From Ancylobacter polymorphus (GTDB taxonomy: Bacteria > Pseudomonadota > Alphaproteobacteria > Rhizobiales > Xanthobacteraceae), in NCBI RefSeq assembly GCF_030813495.1, contig NZ_JAUSUI010000005.1, forward strand, positions 248,001-312,000: a stretch of 64,000 nucleotides of DNA, in the 5' to 3' direction. The translations under genes were made by a program, and so were the position numbers. Position 1 is the stretch's first letter, and the number at the start of each line of letters is the position of its first letter. Under the pieces are notes generated by a model. That model was not told where the DNA came from, ran no database searches, and worked only from the letters and a program-made list of their open reading frames with translations. Positions 34,653 through 43,126 of this stretch are shown piece after piece.

Positions 34653-34979
34653 TCACACAGGCGGCTTCTTGCGGCCGGAGACCTGTCCGGCCGCCCCACT
34701 TTCCGCCGGTGCGGTCGCCGCGTCCGGATGGTGGGGGATCTGCATTTCGCCCTGGTCGGTAAGGGTGGGAAACTCGCCAGCATTGGTCAGCGCCTCGATC
34801 GGCTCCACCGGCGGCGACGCGGTTTCCTCCACCGAAAGCAAGGTTTCCGGGCGGCCTTCCTCGATCGCCAGAATCTCCTTGGCCTCCACCCAATGATCCT
34901 CGGCCCGGCCTTCCGGGCGGCCTTCCTGCTCCCACAACTGGTGGGCCCGCGCGCGTATGGTCTCGTCTCGTTCGTCCAT
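34653..34979 (-). CDS. DUF2934 domain protein
   Basis: 108-aa soluble protein. The DUF2934 domain is at the N-terminus (IRARAHQLWEQEGRPEGRAE, HWVEAKEIL), followed by a variable acidic, proline-rich tail. Function unknown; the family is frequent in stress-resistant and desiccation-tolerant bacteria. Start 34979 is preceded by GGAGG. It has its own EcfG-type promoter and is divergent from topoisomerase IB. Confidence 0.85.
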   Translation of the reverse strand: MDERDETIRARAHQLWEQEGRPEGRAEDHWVEAKEILAIEEGRPETLLSVEETASPPVEPIEALTNAGEFPTLTDQGEMQIPHHPDAATAPAESGAAGQVSGRKKPPV

Positions 34980-35005
34980 GGCGTTCCTCCCGCTTCTTCG
35001 GCCAG

Positions 35006-35031
35006 AACGCGCCGGAGAGGCGGACCGTTCC
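35006..35031 (-). promoter_or_regulatory. EcfG-type promoter for the DUF2934 gene
   Basis: On the minus strand GGAAC (35031-35027), 17-base spacer, CGTT (35009-35006): an exact match to the EcfG consensus, 27 bases before the start codon. Confidence 0.75.
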
Positions 35032-35035
35032 GGCC

Positions 35036-35060
35036 GGAACCGGCGACAGCGCGGCACGTT
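35036..35060 (+). promoter_or_regulatory. EcfG-type promoter for topoisomerase IB
   Basis: GGAAC (35036-35040), 16-base spacer, CGTT (35057-35060): an exact consensus match 33 bases before the start codon. The -35 boxes of this and the divergent DUF2934 promoter form one palindrome GTTCCGGCCGGAAC, with only four bases between them. Confidence 0.8.
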
Positions 35061-35093
35061 GAGCGTCACTCCCCCGGAGGCGCGTTCATCGAC

Positions 35094-36188
35094 ATGGCCG
35101 AAAAAACCACCATCCGGCGCCTGGCGCGCCGCTTCGATCTCAAGATCGTCTCACCCACCAGCCTCACCATCCGCCGCAAGCGGCGCGGGCGTGGCTTCAG
35201 CTATGAGACCGCCGACGGCGCGGCTCTGAAGGATGCGGAGGAACTGGCAAGGCTGCGGCGGCTCGCCGTGCCGCCGGCCTACCGCAATGTGTGCTTCGCC
35301 GCCGATCCGCGCGCCCATCTTCAGGCCGTCGGCGAAGACGCCGCCGGGCGGCTGCAATACCGCTATCACCCGGATTGGACGCTGGTGCGCGAGACGCTGA
35401 AGGCCGACCGGCTCTCCGGTCTCGCCCAGGCGCTGCCCCGCATCCTGCGCAACGTGCGCCGCGAATTGCGCCAGCCCTCCTCCCCCCGCCGCTTCGCCCT
35501 TGCTGCCGTGGTGCAGCTTGTGGCGCTCACCGCGATCCGCGCCGGCAGCGAGGAATATGCGCTGGAGCACGGCACGCGCGGGGCGACGACACTGCTCAAG
35601 TCGCATCTGCGGATCAACGACGACGAGGTGGCGCTGGCCTTCAAGGGCAAGGGCGGCAAACCCATCCGCAAGCAGTGCCGCGACGCCGATCTCGCCCGCG
35701 CGCTGGCGCAGCTGAAGGAGATGCCCGGCGCGCGCCTGTTCAAATACCGGGGCGAGGATGGCGGCGTCCACGCGGTACGCGGCGCCGATGTGAACGCCTT
35801 TCTGAAAGCGGTCAGCGGGCAGGCCATATCGCTGAAGGACTTCCGCACCCTCACGGCGTCGCTCGGCGTGCTCGACCGGCTGGGCCGGCTGGAGCCGGCG
35901 GGGAGCGAGCGCGGCCGCCGCCAGCAGATCCGTCAGGCCATCGCCCCCCTCGCCGACGAACTCGCCAACACGCTCACGGTCTGCCGCACCAGCTATGTCC
36001 ATGACAGCGTGATCTCGGCTTTCGAGACGGGAAAGCTCGCCAAGACGGGCCCCGAAGCCCGCTCGCCGCTCGCGCGGATGCAATTGCTGTCCGAACTCCT
36101 GCGCAGCAAAGGCTGCCGCCCGTCCTGCGCGGGAAAGAGCGTTGCCCGCCGGCGGATGGCGGGATCGGGCGAGGCGGCAGCGCCCTAG
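35094..36188 (+). CDS. DNA topoisomerase IB (poxvirus-like)
   Basis: 364-aa type IB topoisomerase that relaxes supercoils through a 3'-phosphotyrosine. N-terminal domain includes TIRRKRRGRGFSYE and LAVPPAYRNVCFA (bacterial topo IB signature). Catalytic elements: Arg in LTAIRAGSEEYALEHGTRG, Lys in ALAFKGKGGKPIRKQ, Arg in ISLKDFRTLTAS, and the nucleophilic Tyr in RTSYVHDSVISAF. C-terminal tail is short and basic. Transcribed from an EcfG-type promoter shared back to back with DUF2934, which puts this DNA-topology enzyme in the general stress response. Confidence 0.92.
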   Translation: MAEKTTIRRLARRFDLKIVSPTSLTIRRKRRGRGFSYETADGAALKDAEELARLRRLAVPPAYRNVCFAADPRAHLQAVGEDAAGRLQYRYHPDWTLVRETLKADRLSGLAQALPRILRNVRRELRQPSSPRRFALAAVVQLVALTAIRAGSEEYALEHGTRGATTLLKSHLRINDDEVALAFKGKGGKPIRKQCRDADLARALAQLKEMPGARLFKYRGEDGGVHAVRGADVNAFLKAVSGQAISLKDFRTLTASLGVLDRLGRLEPAGSERGRRQQIRQAIAPLADELANTLTVCRTSYVHDSVISAFETGKLAKTGPEARSPLARMQLLSELLRSKGCRPSCAGKSVARRRMAGSGEAAAP

Positions 36189-36473
36189 GCGCCCCCGAGC
36201 AAGACCGACGCGCATCTATCGGCGGACGGTGCTTGTGCCACCGCGCATGGCGGGCGCTAGCGGAACAACGGTAGCGGAATAGCAGACCGAAGGCGCTTTA
36301 TTCATATCAGAGCGCTGCGGTTACATGATACATCGCCGAAAGTATTTGCTTATGGAGCCTGAGAAGGCTTCGACACACAACGGAACCTTCCTGGTTACTG
36401 CCACTTAGCGAGGGGTAGAGCGCGATCCGGCGCCGCACGCGCCCATGCGCGCTTCCAAGAAATGGAGACGAGA
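36189..36473. other. 285-base intergenic region upstream of DUF4142 gene
   Basis: Contains AT-richer DNA (36295-36360) likely to hold the DUF4142 promoter. Two GGAAC words occur (36260 and 36381 areas) but neither is followed by CGTT at 16-17 bases, so I do not call an EcfG promoter. No gene was seen. Confidence 0.35.
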
Positions 36474-37016
36474 ATGAAAGCCCTCAAGCTGTTCACCGTG
36501 GCACTCATCACCGCTGCCCCGCTTTCCGTGCTTCCGGCCGCCGCGCAGTCGGTCGGCGAGCAGACCGGGGTGAATGCGGTACTGGGCGTCAGCCCCTCGA
36601 CCACCGATTTCGCCACCCAGGCCGCGGTGAGCGGCATGTTCGAGATCCAGTCGAGCGAACTGGCGCTTGAGCGCGGCGACGCCGCCACCAAGGCCTTCGC
36701 GCAGCAGATGATCACCGCGCACCGCAAGGCTTCCGAGGAGCTGAAGGGATTGGTGGCGAGCGCCAATATCAACGTCACCCTGCCGGCGACGCTCGACAGC
36801 GCGCATCAGGAGACGATGGACGATCTGCGCAAGCTGCAGGGGGCCGAGTTCAACGAAGAATATATCGACGAGCAGGTCGACGCGCATGAAGATGCCATCT
36901 CGCTGTTCGAGCGCTATGCCGAGGGCGGCGACAATGCCGCGCTGAAGGCCTGGGCGGCGAAGATGCTTCCCGAGCTCAAGCACCATCTCGACATGGCCAA
37001 TAAGCTCGACAAGTGA
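36474..37016 (+). CDS. Periplasmic DUF4142 ferritin-like protein
   Basis: 180 aa with a signal peptide (MKALKLFTVALITAAPLSVLPAAAQS). The DUF4142 domain is a four-helix, ferritin-like bundle: DFATQAAVSGMFEIQSSELA, AFAQQMITAHRKASEELKG, and DEQVDAHEDAISLFERYAEG, ending with a KHHLDMANKLD segment. Function unknown, linked to envelope or oxidative stress. ATG 36474 has a GGAGA site; an in-frame ATG at 36462 is possible. The SDR-DoxX gene follows 44 bases later. Confidence 0.88.
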   Translation: MKALKLFTVALITAAPLSVLPAAAQSVGEQTGVNAVLGVSPSTTDFATQAAVSGMFEIQSSELALERGDAATKAFAQQMITAHRKASEELKGLVASANINVTLPATLDSAHQETMDDLRKLQGAEFNEEYIDEQVDAHEDAISLFERYAEGGDNAALKAWAAKMLPELKHHLDMANKLDK

Positions 37017-37060
37017 GCCGGCCGCGCCTCGGTCACCGCCGCTGCGAGGGGTGAGGCGGC

Positions 37061-38353
37061 ATGGCCCGCATCCTCATCATCGGCGCCACCGGGCTGATCG
37101 GCGCACATGTGGCGGCCGATCTGGCGGCCGCCGGCCATGATGTGACCGGCGTCGCGCGAGCTGTCGATGCGGCCGCGCGGGCGATGCCGTCGCTGCGCTG
37201 GCGGGCGCTCGACCTTGCCCGCGCGCCGAGCGCGGATTGGGTGCCGCTTCTGGCGGGAATCGACGTGGTGGTCAATTGTGCGGGCGCGCTGCAGAGCGGG
37301 CCCGCCGACGATGTGAGCGCAACGCATGAGCGCGGGCTCGCCGCCCTCGTCACCGCCTGCGAAAGCGCGGGCGTGCGCCGCGTCATCCATTTCTCCGCCA
37401 TGGGCGTGGACCGGGCGACGCCGACCGAGTTCTCCCGCAGCAAGCGGGCGGGGGACGAGGCGCTGATGGCGAGCGCGCTGGACTGGGTGATCCTGCGGCC
37501 CTCCGTCGTGCTCGGGCCGGCGGCCTATGGCGCCAGCGCCCTGATCCGAGGGCTGGCGGCGCTGCCTCTCCTGCCCGTCATGCCGGCGACGGCGCCTTTG
37601 CAGCCGGTGGCGCTGGCGGATGTGGTCGCCACCGTCGCCTTCTTCAGCGCGCCCAACGCTCCGGCCCGGCTCGCGCTGGAACTGGCGGGGCCGGACAGGC
37701 TGGACTTCAACGCACTTGTCCGGCTCTACCGCCGCTGGCTCGGCTACCGGCCGGCGCGGGAGATCGCGCTGCCCGCGCCGATCGCCGGGCTTTTCTACCG
37801 GCTGGGGGACCTCGCCGGCCGGCTGGGCTGGCGCCCGCCGGTGCGGTCGACGGCGCAGCGGGAAATCGCGCGCGGGGCGGTGGGCGACCCTTCCGCCTGG
37901 CAGCGCGCGACCGGCCTCGCACCGCAGGCGATTGCCGCGACGCTGGCGGCACGACCGGCCTCGGTGCAGGAACGCTGGTTCGCCGGGCTCTATCTGCTCA
38001 AGCCGGTCATCCTCCTCAGCCTCGCCCTGTTCTGGATCGGTTCGGGGCTTGCCTCGCTCGGGCCGGGCTATGAAGGCGGGGTCGCGCTGATGCGGCAGGG
38101 CGGCGCCGGGGCGCTCGCGCCGCTGGCGGTGATCGGCGGCGGGCTGGCGGATCTTCTGGTCGGCGTCGGTCTCATCGTCCACCTCACTGCACCGCTCGCC
38201 CTGCTCGGCGGGATCGCGGTCGCGCTGTTCTACGCGCTGGCCGGCAGCGTGCTGACGCCCTGGCTGTGGCTCGATCCGCTGGCGCCCTTGCTCAAGATCG
38301 CACCGATAATCGCCCTGCATCTGGTCGCCCTCGCCACGTTGAGGGACCGGTGA
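37061..38353 (+). CDS. NAD(P)-binding SDR-type domain fused to DoxX-like membrane domain
   Basis: 430-aa fusion. Residues ~1-290 are an atypical SDR/NAD-dependent epimerase-like Rossmann domain (ILIIGATGLIGAHVAAD; CAGALQSG; IHFSAMGVD), and residues ~305-430 are four hydrophobic helices of the DoxX-like type (YLLKPVILLSLALFWIGSG; LLVGVGLIVHLTAPLALLGG). This puts a soluble redox domain on a quinone- or thiol-associated membrane unit; the reaction is unknown. The stop TGA overlaps the ATG of a DUF2269 membrane protein, so they are coupled and probably work together. Confidence 0.85.
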   Translation: MARILIIGATGLIGAHVAADLAAAGHDVTGVARAVDAAARAMPSLRWRALDLARAPSADWVPLLAGIDVVVNCAGALQSGPADDVSATHERGLAALVTACESAGVRRVIHFSAMGVDRATPTEFSRSKRAGDEALMASALDWVILRPSVVLGPAAYGASALIRGLAALPLLPVMPATAPLQPVALADVVATVAFFSAPNAPARLALELAGPDRLDFNALVRLYRRWLGYRPAREIALPAPIAGLFYRLGDLAGRLGWRPPVRSTAQREIARGAVGDPSAWQRATGLAPQAIAATLAARPASVQERWFAGLYLLKPVILLSLALFWIGSGLASLGPGYEGGVALMRQGGAGALAPLAVIGGGLADLLVGVGLIVHLTAPLALLGGIAVALFYALAGSVLTPWLWLDPLAPLLKIAPIIALHLVALATLRDR

Positions 38354-38832
38354 TGGGCTATTTTATCCTGAAATTCCTGCATCTTATCGGCGCGGTGGTG
38401 CTGATCGGCACCGGCGCCGGAATCGCCTTCTTCATGGTGATGGCCCATCGCACCGGCAACGCCACCAAGATCGCCGGGGTAGCGCGCATCGTGGTGACGG
38501 CAGATTTCCTGTTCACCGCCAGCGCTGTTGTCGTCCAGCCTATCACAGGGGTATTGCTGGCACGTGAAGTTGGCTATCCGCTGACGGAAGGGTGGATCGT
38601 ACTTTCGATCCTCCTGTATCTCGTGATCGGCGCCTTCTGGCTACCGGTCGTCTATATGCAGATGCGGATGCGCGATCTCGCCGAAGCCGCGGAAGCCGCC
38701 GGCGCACCGCTGCCACGCGCCTATCACCGGCTGTTCTGGACCTGGTTCGCCTTCGGCTTTCCGGCCTTTGGCGCCATTCTCGGTATTCTCTGGCTGATGA
38801 TCGTCCGGCCGGACATCCCTCCGCTCGGGTGA
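38353..38832 (+). CDS. DUF2269 family membrane protein
   Basis: 159-aa inner-membrane protein with four helices. The N-terminal FILKFLHLIGAVVLIGTGAG with an intramembrane His is typical of DUF2269, and QPITGVLLA follows. Function unknown. Translationally coupled to the SDR-DoxX gene (TGATG). Convergent with the membrane protein genes at 38853-39826. Confidence 0.83.
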   Translation: MGYFILKFLHLIGAVVLIGTGAGIAFFMVMAHRTGNATKIAGVARIVVTADFLFTASAVVVQPITGVLLAREVGYPLTEGWIVLSILLYLVIGAFWLPVVYMQMRMRDLAEAAEAAGAPLPRAYHRLFWTWFAFGFPAFGAILGILWLMIVRPDIPPLG

Positions 38833-38852
38833 ACCCCCACCAACCCGCGTTT

Positions 38853-39359
38853 TCACACGACCTCGTCTGGACGGTCCTGCAAGACAGGCGCCGGGCTCGT
38901 GGCGCGGGTAAAACTGAAACGCCTCGCCAGCTCCAGTTCGCGCAAGCCGGCGGCCAGGCCCGCACCCCATACCAGATGCACGGCAAGCATGAGTGTGTTG
39001 CGCGGCGCGGGATGGACTGTTGCAGGCCTCAATACCCCCATGAGCGGAAGCCAGCCGAGATAGCTCGCGACCCACACGCCGACGCCGAAAAATGGGCCGG
39101 CCAATCGCGCGTGGCGCGGGGGCAGAAGGCCAAAAATGGCGCCCGCCGCACTGCCATAGGCGAAATGATGCACCAGCGTGGCGGTAGGCGGCGTGAGGCC
39201 AAGAAGCGGCAGCTTGGCGGTAATCTCGCGCGGCGGCAGGGGATAGCGCTGCGCGGCGGGCAAGCGCGCATGCAGGCGGCGCATCGCCATGGTCATGGGC
39301 AGCGTCGCGGCCATACCGGCAAGCGCGCCCAGCACCAGGCGGTCACGGGGCTTCATCAT
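38853..39359 (-). CDS. Hypothetical membrane protein, family not recognised
   Basis: 168-aa hydrophobic protein with about four helices; starts MMKPRDRLVLGALAGMAATL, then LVHHFAYGSAAGAIFGLLPP and TLMLAVHLVWGAGLAAGL. Conserved-looking His residues lie within helices. Last gene of a minus-strand operon with the other membrane protein, an SDR and a zinc alcohol dehydrogenase; TGATGATG overlap with the previous gene. Resembles small membrane proteins annotated as DUF1440/YagU-like, but I am not sure. Confidence 0.65.
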   Translation of the reverse strand: MMKPRDRLVLGALAGMAATLPMTMAMRRLHARLPAAQRYPLPPREITAKLPLLGLTPPTATLVHHFAYGSAAGAIFGLLPPRHARLAGPFFGVGVWVASYLGWLPLMGVLRPATVHPAPRNTLMLAVHLVWGAGLAAGLRELELARRFSFTRATSPAPVLQDRPDEVV

Positions 39360-39826
39360 CGCCCGCCCCTCCGACCGACAGCGGCGGTGGCGAGAACCAG
39401 GCCCATGGCAGTGTAGGCGAGCGCAATGGAACGCGGCCGCACCACCAGCTCCCAGCCGGGCGTCAGGCGTCTGGGTACGACGGCGTAATCCACAACCGCC
39501 GCGAAGGTGGCCACCAGAGCCGCATCGCCCAGCGGGTTGCGCTGCGGACGCCAGAGCCGCAGCGCCTCGAACACGCCCGCCCAGAGCAACGAGGCCGCAT
39601 GGTGGGTGAGATAGCCACCGAGCGTGTGCTTCAGGTCGACCGCGCGCGAGCGGCCGGCGGCGTCGCCCAGAAACCAGTGGCTGGTGGCGTTCACCGGCTG
39701 CACGACGTGCTGTCCTTCCGCCCGCGCCCGTAACGCGAGCACGACCGTGGTGGCAATGGCGGCGGCGCTGCCCGAGCGGAGCGTCCGGCCGGCAAAGCTG
39801 CGCAGAATCGCGGAAGGCACGCTCAT
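39356..39826 (-). CDS. Hypothetical membrane protein, family not recognised
   Basis: 156 aa with several hydrophobic segments (SAAAIATTVVLALRARAEG; LTHHAASLLWAGVFEALRLW; AALVATFAAVVDYAVVP). The motif NATSHWFLGDAAGRSRAVD precedes the central helices. It overlaps the SDR stop (ATGA) and the following membrane-protein start, so all three are translationally linked. Probably a two-protein membrane unit; role unknown. Confidence 0.65.
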   Translation of the reverse strand: MSVPSAILRSFAGRTLRSGSAAAIATTVVLALRARAEGQHVVQPVNATSHWFLGDAAGRSRAVDLKHTLGGYLTHHAASLLWAGVFEALRLWRPQRNPLGDAALVATFAAVVDYAVVPRRLTPGWELVVRPRSIALAYTAMGLVLATAAVGRRGGR

Positions 39827-40617
39827 GGGCGCCCCTTCCGCGGCTCGGCCATCTTGCGGTGCTGCTCGGCCAGCATTCCGGATGGCATGAGATTGGCGGC
39901 GGCGGTCTGCAGCTTGTTCTTCCAGCCGCTGACGACATCGCCTTCGCCCTTCATCAATGCCTCGAAACCGACCTTCGCCACCTCGGCCGGATCGTCCTTG
40001 TCGTCCTGGCCGACCTTGGTGTCGAGCATATCGGCACGGGCGAAGAAGGCGGTATCGGTCGGGCCGGGCATAAGGCAGGTGACGGTGACGTTTGTATCCT
40101 TCAGCTCGTTGCGCAGAGCGAAGGAGAAGGAGTTGAGGAATGCCTTGGTGCCGTTATAGACCGCCTGGAACGCCCCCGGCATAAAGCCGGCGATCGAGCC
40201 GGTGATGAGAATGCGCCCGCAATCCCGCGCCCGCATATCCCTGCCGATGCGGTGGATCAGATAGGCGGTGCCGGTGACATTGGTGTCCACCACCCGCTTC
40301 CACGTCTCGACCTCCTGATCGAGAAAGCCATGCCCGAGACCAAGGCCGGCATTGGCCATCAGCAGATCGACCGGCTGGCCGAGCGTGCGGACCGTCTCAT
40401 AGAGTTCGTCGACCCCTTCGCGCCGGGCCAAATCAGTCTCAACGGCGGTTACACGGGTGCCGAGCCCGCGCAGCACTTGCGCGGCCTCCTCGATGCGCGG
40501 CTCGTCGGCGGCGATAACGAGGTCGTAGCCACGCTCGGCGGCGCAGCGGGCGAGTTCGAACCCGATGCCGGTGGAAGCCCCGGTGACGACCGCGAGCGGC
40601 CGGGTGACATAGGCCAT
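39823..40617 (-). CDS. Short-chain dehydrogenase/reductase
   Basis: 264-aa classical SDR: cofactor motif VVTGASTGIGFELA, NAG motif LLMANAGLGLGHG, catalytic Ser in ILITGSIAGFMPG and the YxxxK motif as YNGTKAFLNSFS. The C-terminal region EALMKGEGDVVSGWKNKLQT is typical of the DltE/YqjQ-like group. It follows the alcohol dehydrogenase by 11 bases. Substrate unknown. Confidence 0.9.
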   Translation of the reverse strand: MAYVTRPLAVVTGASTGIGFELARCAAERGYDLVIAADEPRIEEAAQVLRGLGTRVTAVETDLARREGVDELYETVRTLGQPVDLLMANAGLGLGHGFLDQEVETWKRVVDTNVTGTAYLIHRIGRDMRARDCGRILITGSIAGFMPGAFQAVYNGTKAFLNSFSFALRNELKDTNVTVTCLMPGPTDTAFFARADMLDTKVGQDDKDDPAEVAKVGFEALMKGEGDVVSGWKNKLQTAAANLMPSGMLAEQHRKMAEPRKGRP

Positions 40618-40628
40618 GGCGGGTGTCC

Positions 40629-41798
40629 CTAGGGCTTGAGCACGACCTTGATGCAGCCATCCTGCTTGTCGCGGAAGGACTTATAGAGATCGGGTCCGTC
40701 CTCCAGCGAGGCGCGGTGGGTGATGACGAAGGAGGGGTCGATCTCTCCCTTTTCGATGCGCTCCATCAGCGGGGCGAGATAATGCTGCACCGGCGTCTGG
40801 GCCATGCGGAAGCGCAGGCCGCGATTGATCGCCGAGCCCATCGGCACCTTGTCAAGGAAGCCACCATAGACGCCGACAATGGAAACCGTTCCGAAATTGC
40901 GGCAGCAATGGATCGCCTGACGCAGCACATGCGGGCGGTCGGTGCCCATGAACAGCGCCGTCTTCACCCGGTCGACCACGGAATCGGCACTGGCGGTGGC
41001 GTCGGCCTCGGTGCCCACGGCGTCGATGCAGGCATCGGCCCCGCGACCACGGGTCAGTTCCATAAGGCGGTCATAGATGTCCTCCTCATGGAAATCGAGC
41101 GTCACCGCCCCGCCGGCCCGCGCCATGGCGAGCCGCTCGGGAACGGTGTCGATGGCGATCACCCGCTCGGCGCCGAGCAGGAAGGCAGAGCGGATCGCCA
41201 TCTGCCCGACCGGCCCGCAGCCCCAGATGGCGATGGTATCGCCGGGCTGGATGTCGCAGAATTCCGCCGCCATGTAGCCGGTAGGGAAGATGTCGGAGAG
41301 GAACAGCGCCTGCTCATCGGTGAGGGAGTCCGGCACCTTGATCGGACCGACATCGGCATAGGGCACGCGCAGATATTCCGCCTGCCCGCCGGCATAGCCG
41401 CCCAGAAGATGCGAATAGCCGAACAGGCCGCCGGGCGAATTGCCCCACAGCTTCATCGCCTTGGCACGGTCGGGATTGGTGCGCTCGCAGCCGGAGAAAT
41501 AGCCGCGCTTGCAGAAGAAGCATTCGCCGCAGGAAATGGTGAACGGCACCACCACCCGGTCGCCGACCTTGAGCTTGCCGTTGCCGGCACCGACCTCGAC
41601 CACCTCGCCCATGGTTTCATGGCCGATCACGTCGCCATGCTGCATGCCGGGAATGATGCCGCCATAAATATGCAGGTCGGACCCGCAGATGGCACAGGCC
41701 GTGACCTTGATGATGGCGTCGCGGGCGTCCTCGATGGTCGGATCGGGCACGCTCTCGCAGCGTATGTCGCCCTTGCCGTGCCAGGTCAGCGCTTTCAT
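40629..41798 (-). CDS. Zinc-dependent alcohol dehydrogenase (formaldehyde dehydrogenase-like MDR)
   Basis: 389-aa medium-chain dehydrogenase. Catalytic zinc ligands in [10 protein letters not shown] and [16 protein letters not shown], the structural zinc Cys set [16 protein letters not shown], and a Rossmann motif [19 protein letters not shown]. This arrangement matches the glutathione-independent formaldehyde dehydrogenase-like/threonine dehydrogenase-like group. First gene of the four-gene operon with the SDR and two membrane proteins. No EcfG site was found in its leader, which instead contains the structured element at 41826-41924. Confidence 0.9.
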   Translation of the reverse strand: MKALTWHGKGDIRCESVPDPTIEDARDAIIKVTACAICGSDLHIYGGIIPGMQHGDVIGHETMGEVVEVGAGNGKLKVGDRVVVPFTISCGECFFCKRGYFSGCERTNPDRAKAMKLWGNSPGGLFGYSHLLGGYAGGQAEYLRVPYADVGPIKVPDSLTDEQALFLSDIFPTGYMAAEFCDIQPGDTIAIWGCGPVGQMAIRSAFLLGAERVIAIDTVPERLAMARAGGAVTLDFHEEDIYDRLMELTRGRGADACIDAVGTEADATASADSVVDRVKTALFMGTDRPHVLRQAIHCCRNFGTVSIVGVYGGFLDKVPMGSAINRGLRFRMAQTPVQHYLAPLMERIEKGEIDPSFVITHRASLEDGPDLYKSFRDKQDGCIKVVLKP

Positions 41799-41825
41799 GG
41801 GGGGGCTCCTCGTCCTCTAATTGCG

Positions 41826-41924
41826 AGGGCTAATCCCCAAATCTGCGAGACGTTCCGGCCGTGCGAGGCCGGAAACGGGGGTCAAATCCCGGCGCGGTAC
41901 TCCGCACCCATTTTCCGGCAAAAC
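41826..41924. other. Structured intergenic element (hairpin-rich)
   Basis: The gap between the divergent alcohol dehydrogenase and the convergent end of the HPP gene has a perfect TTCCGGCC-GTGCGA-GGCCGGAA hairpin (41853-41874), followed by a GGGGGTCAAATCCC stretch (41877-41890) that looks like a tRNA T-arm but does not fold as one. It may be a repeated element or part of the alcohol dehydrogenase leader RNA. No gene seen. Confidence 0.3.
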
Positions 41925-41931
41925 CCTACCA

Positions 41932-41954
41932 AAACCGGGCGAAGAGCCCGGTTT
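41932..41954 (-). terminator. Rho-independent terminator of the HPP-CBS gene
   Basis: AAACCGGGC-GAAGA-GCCCGGTTT hairpin, 17 bases past the stop on the minus strand and followed there by TTTTGG. Confidence 0.75.
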
Positions 41955-41970
41955 GCTCGCGACAGATTGC

Positions 41971-43026
41971 TCAGGCAAGTCCGCGCCGGAGGATGGCGAG
42001 CCAGTCCGCCTCCGTCACCACGCCCAGCGGGCGCTCGGCGGCATCGACGATGAAGACGGCATGGACGCGGTCATTGGCGAAGCGGTCGAGCAGGGCAATG
42101 GCCGGCGTGTCCGGCGCGGCCGTGCTGGCCGGCGTCATCGCCTCCGCAAGCGACATTTCCGCCAGGGGCGTGGCCGGCAACGCCAGTTCGCGCAGGCCCA
42201 CGGCGCCGACGATCCGTCCCGCATCATCGAGGACGGGCAGACGGCGTACATCGTGCTGGACCAGCAGCGCGCGCACCTCCTGCGGCGTCATGGAAAGCTG
42301 CGCCGCGATGACGCCCGAATGCATGACATCGGCGCAAGAGAGATCGCGGTAGGAACGCGCCAGCGCCCCCTGCTCCATGTCGCGCAGCAGCCGCTCAAGA
42401 TCGTTCACGTCGATGTCGAAGGTCTCGCCCGTGCGCTCCAGGGCGGCGGCAAGGTCCGCCTTGCTGAACGTCCACGGCATCTCCTTCGCCGGCTTGGCGG
42501 GCGGAATGGGGACATGCGGATAAACATGGCCGGAAAAGCGATGATAGACCCAGGCGGAGGCCACCAGCACCACCGCATTCGCCCCGACGGGCAGGAAGGG
42601 GAAGACGAAGCCGGAGGTGGCGCCCGCGAAAAGGCCCACCAGCGCGGCGGCGCCACCCGGCGGGTGCAGGCAGCGCAGCAGCGACATGACCGCGATCGCG
42701 CCGCCGACCGCGATGCCGGCGGAGAGCGGCGACAGCGGCATGACATGCGCCACCAGAACGCCGACCAGCGCGGAAAGCGTGTTGCCGCCAATGGCCGGCC
42801 AGGGCTGCGCCATCGGGCTGGCCGGCACCGCAAACAGCAACACGGCCGAGGCCCCCATGGGCGGCACCAGCCACAGCAGATGCTGCGGATCCGTCGCGGC
42901 GAAGGCGCAGATCAGCCCGGTGAGCGCGATGCCGACCAGCGCCCCGGCGCAGGCGAGCAGGCGATCACGCAGGCTCGCGCCGGCGAGGATGGGACGGAAC
43001 AGTCTCAGGCGGGAACTGACAGACAA
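41971..43026 (-). CDS. HPP-family membrane protein with CBS domain pair
   Basis: 351 aa. The N-terminal HPP domain has four to five helices with the family's signature WLVPPMGASAVLLFAVPASP and CLHPPGGAAALVG; HPP proteins include chloroplast nitrite transporters (NITR2;1-like). A C-terminal CBS pair (SCADVMHSGVIAAQLSMTPQ; LDRFANDRVHAVFIVDAAER) probably senses adenine nucleotides. Start assigned to TTG 43026, preceded by TTGGAGG; no ATG is better placed. It lies next to an NsrR-like regulator, which suits a nitrogen-oxide role, though this is inference. Confidence 0.85.
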   Translation of the reverse strand: MSVSSRLRLFRPILAGASLRDRLLACAGALVGIALTGLICAFAATDPQHLLWLVPPMGASAVLLFAVPASPMAQPWPAIGGNTLSALVGVLVAHVMPLSPLSAGIAVGGAIAVMSLLRCLHPPGGAAALVGLFAGATSGFVFPFLPVGANAVVLVASAWVYHRFSGHVYPHVPIPPAKPAKEMPWTFSKADLAAALERTGETFDIDVNDLERLLRDMEQGALARSYRDLSCADVMHSGVIAAQLSMTPQEVRALLVQHDVRRLPVLDDAGRIVGAVGLRELALPATPLAEMSLAEAMTPASTAAPDTPAIALLDRFANDRVHAVFIVDAAERPLGVVTEADWLAILRRGLA

Positions 43027-43126
43027 GGCAGCCTCCAAGAAAACGGCATGCGTCGGCACGGCTTGCACGCGAGCGGCGCGCGCCAAGGGTCGGCTGTAGG
43101 TGGGGTGAGGGATGTTCTGGCCCTCA

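Noticed and set aside
36240-36410. EcfG promoter before the DUF4142 gene
   Set aside because: Two GGAAC words exist, but neither is followed by CGTT at 16 or 17 bases.
41850-41915. tRNA-like sequence GGGGGTCAAATCCC with a CCGCACCC end
   Set aside because: The T-stem pairs over only three bases, and no D-arm, anticodon arm or acceptor pairing could be found.
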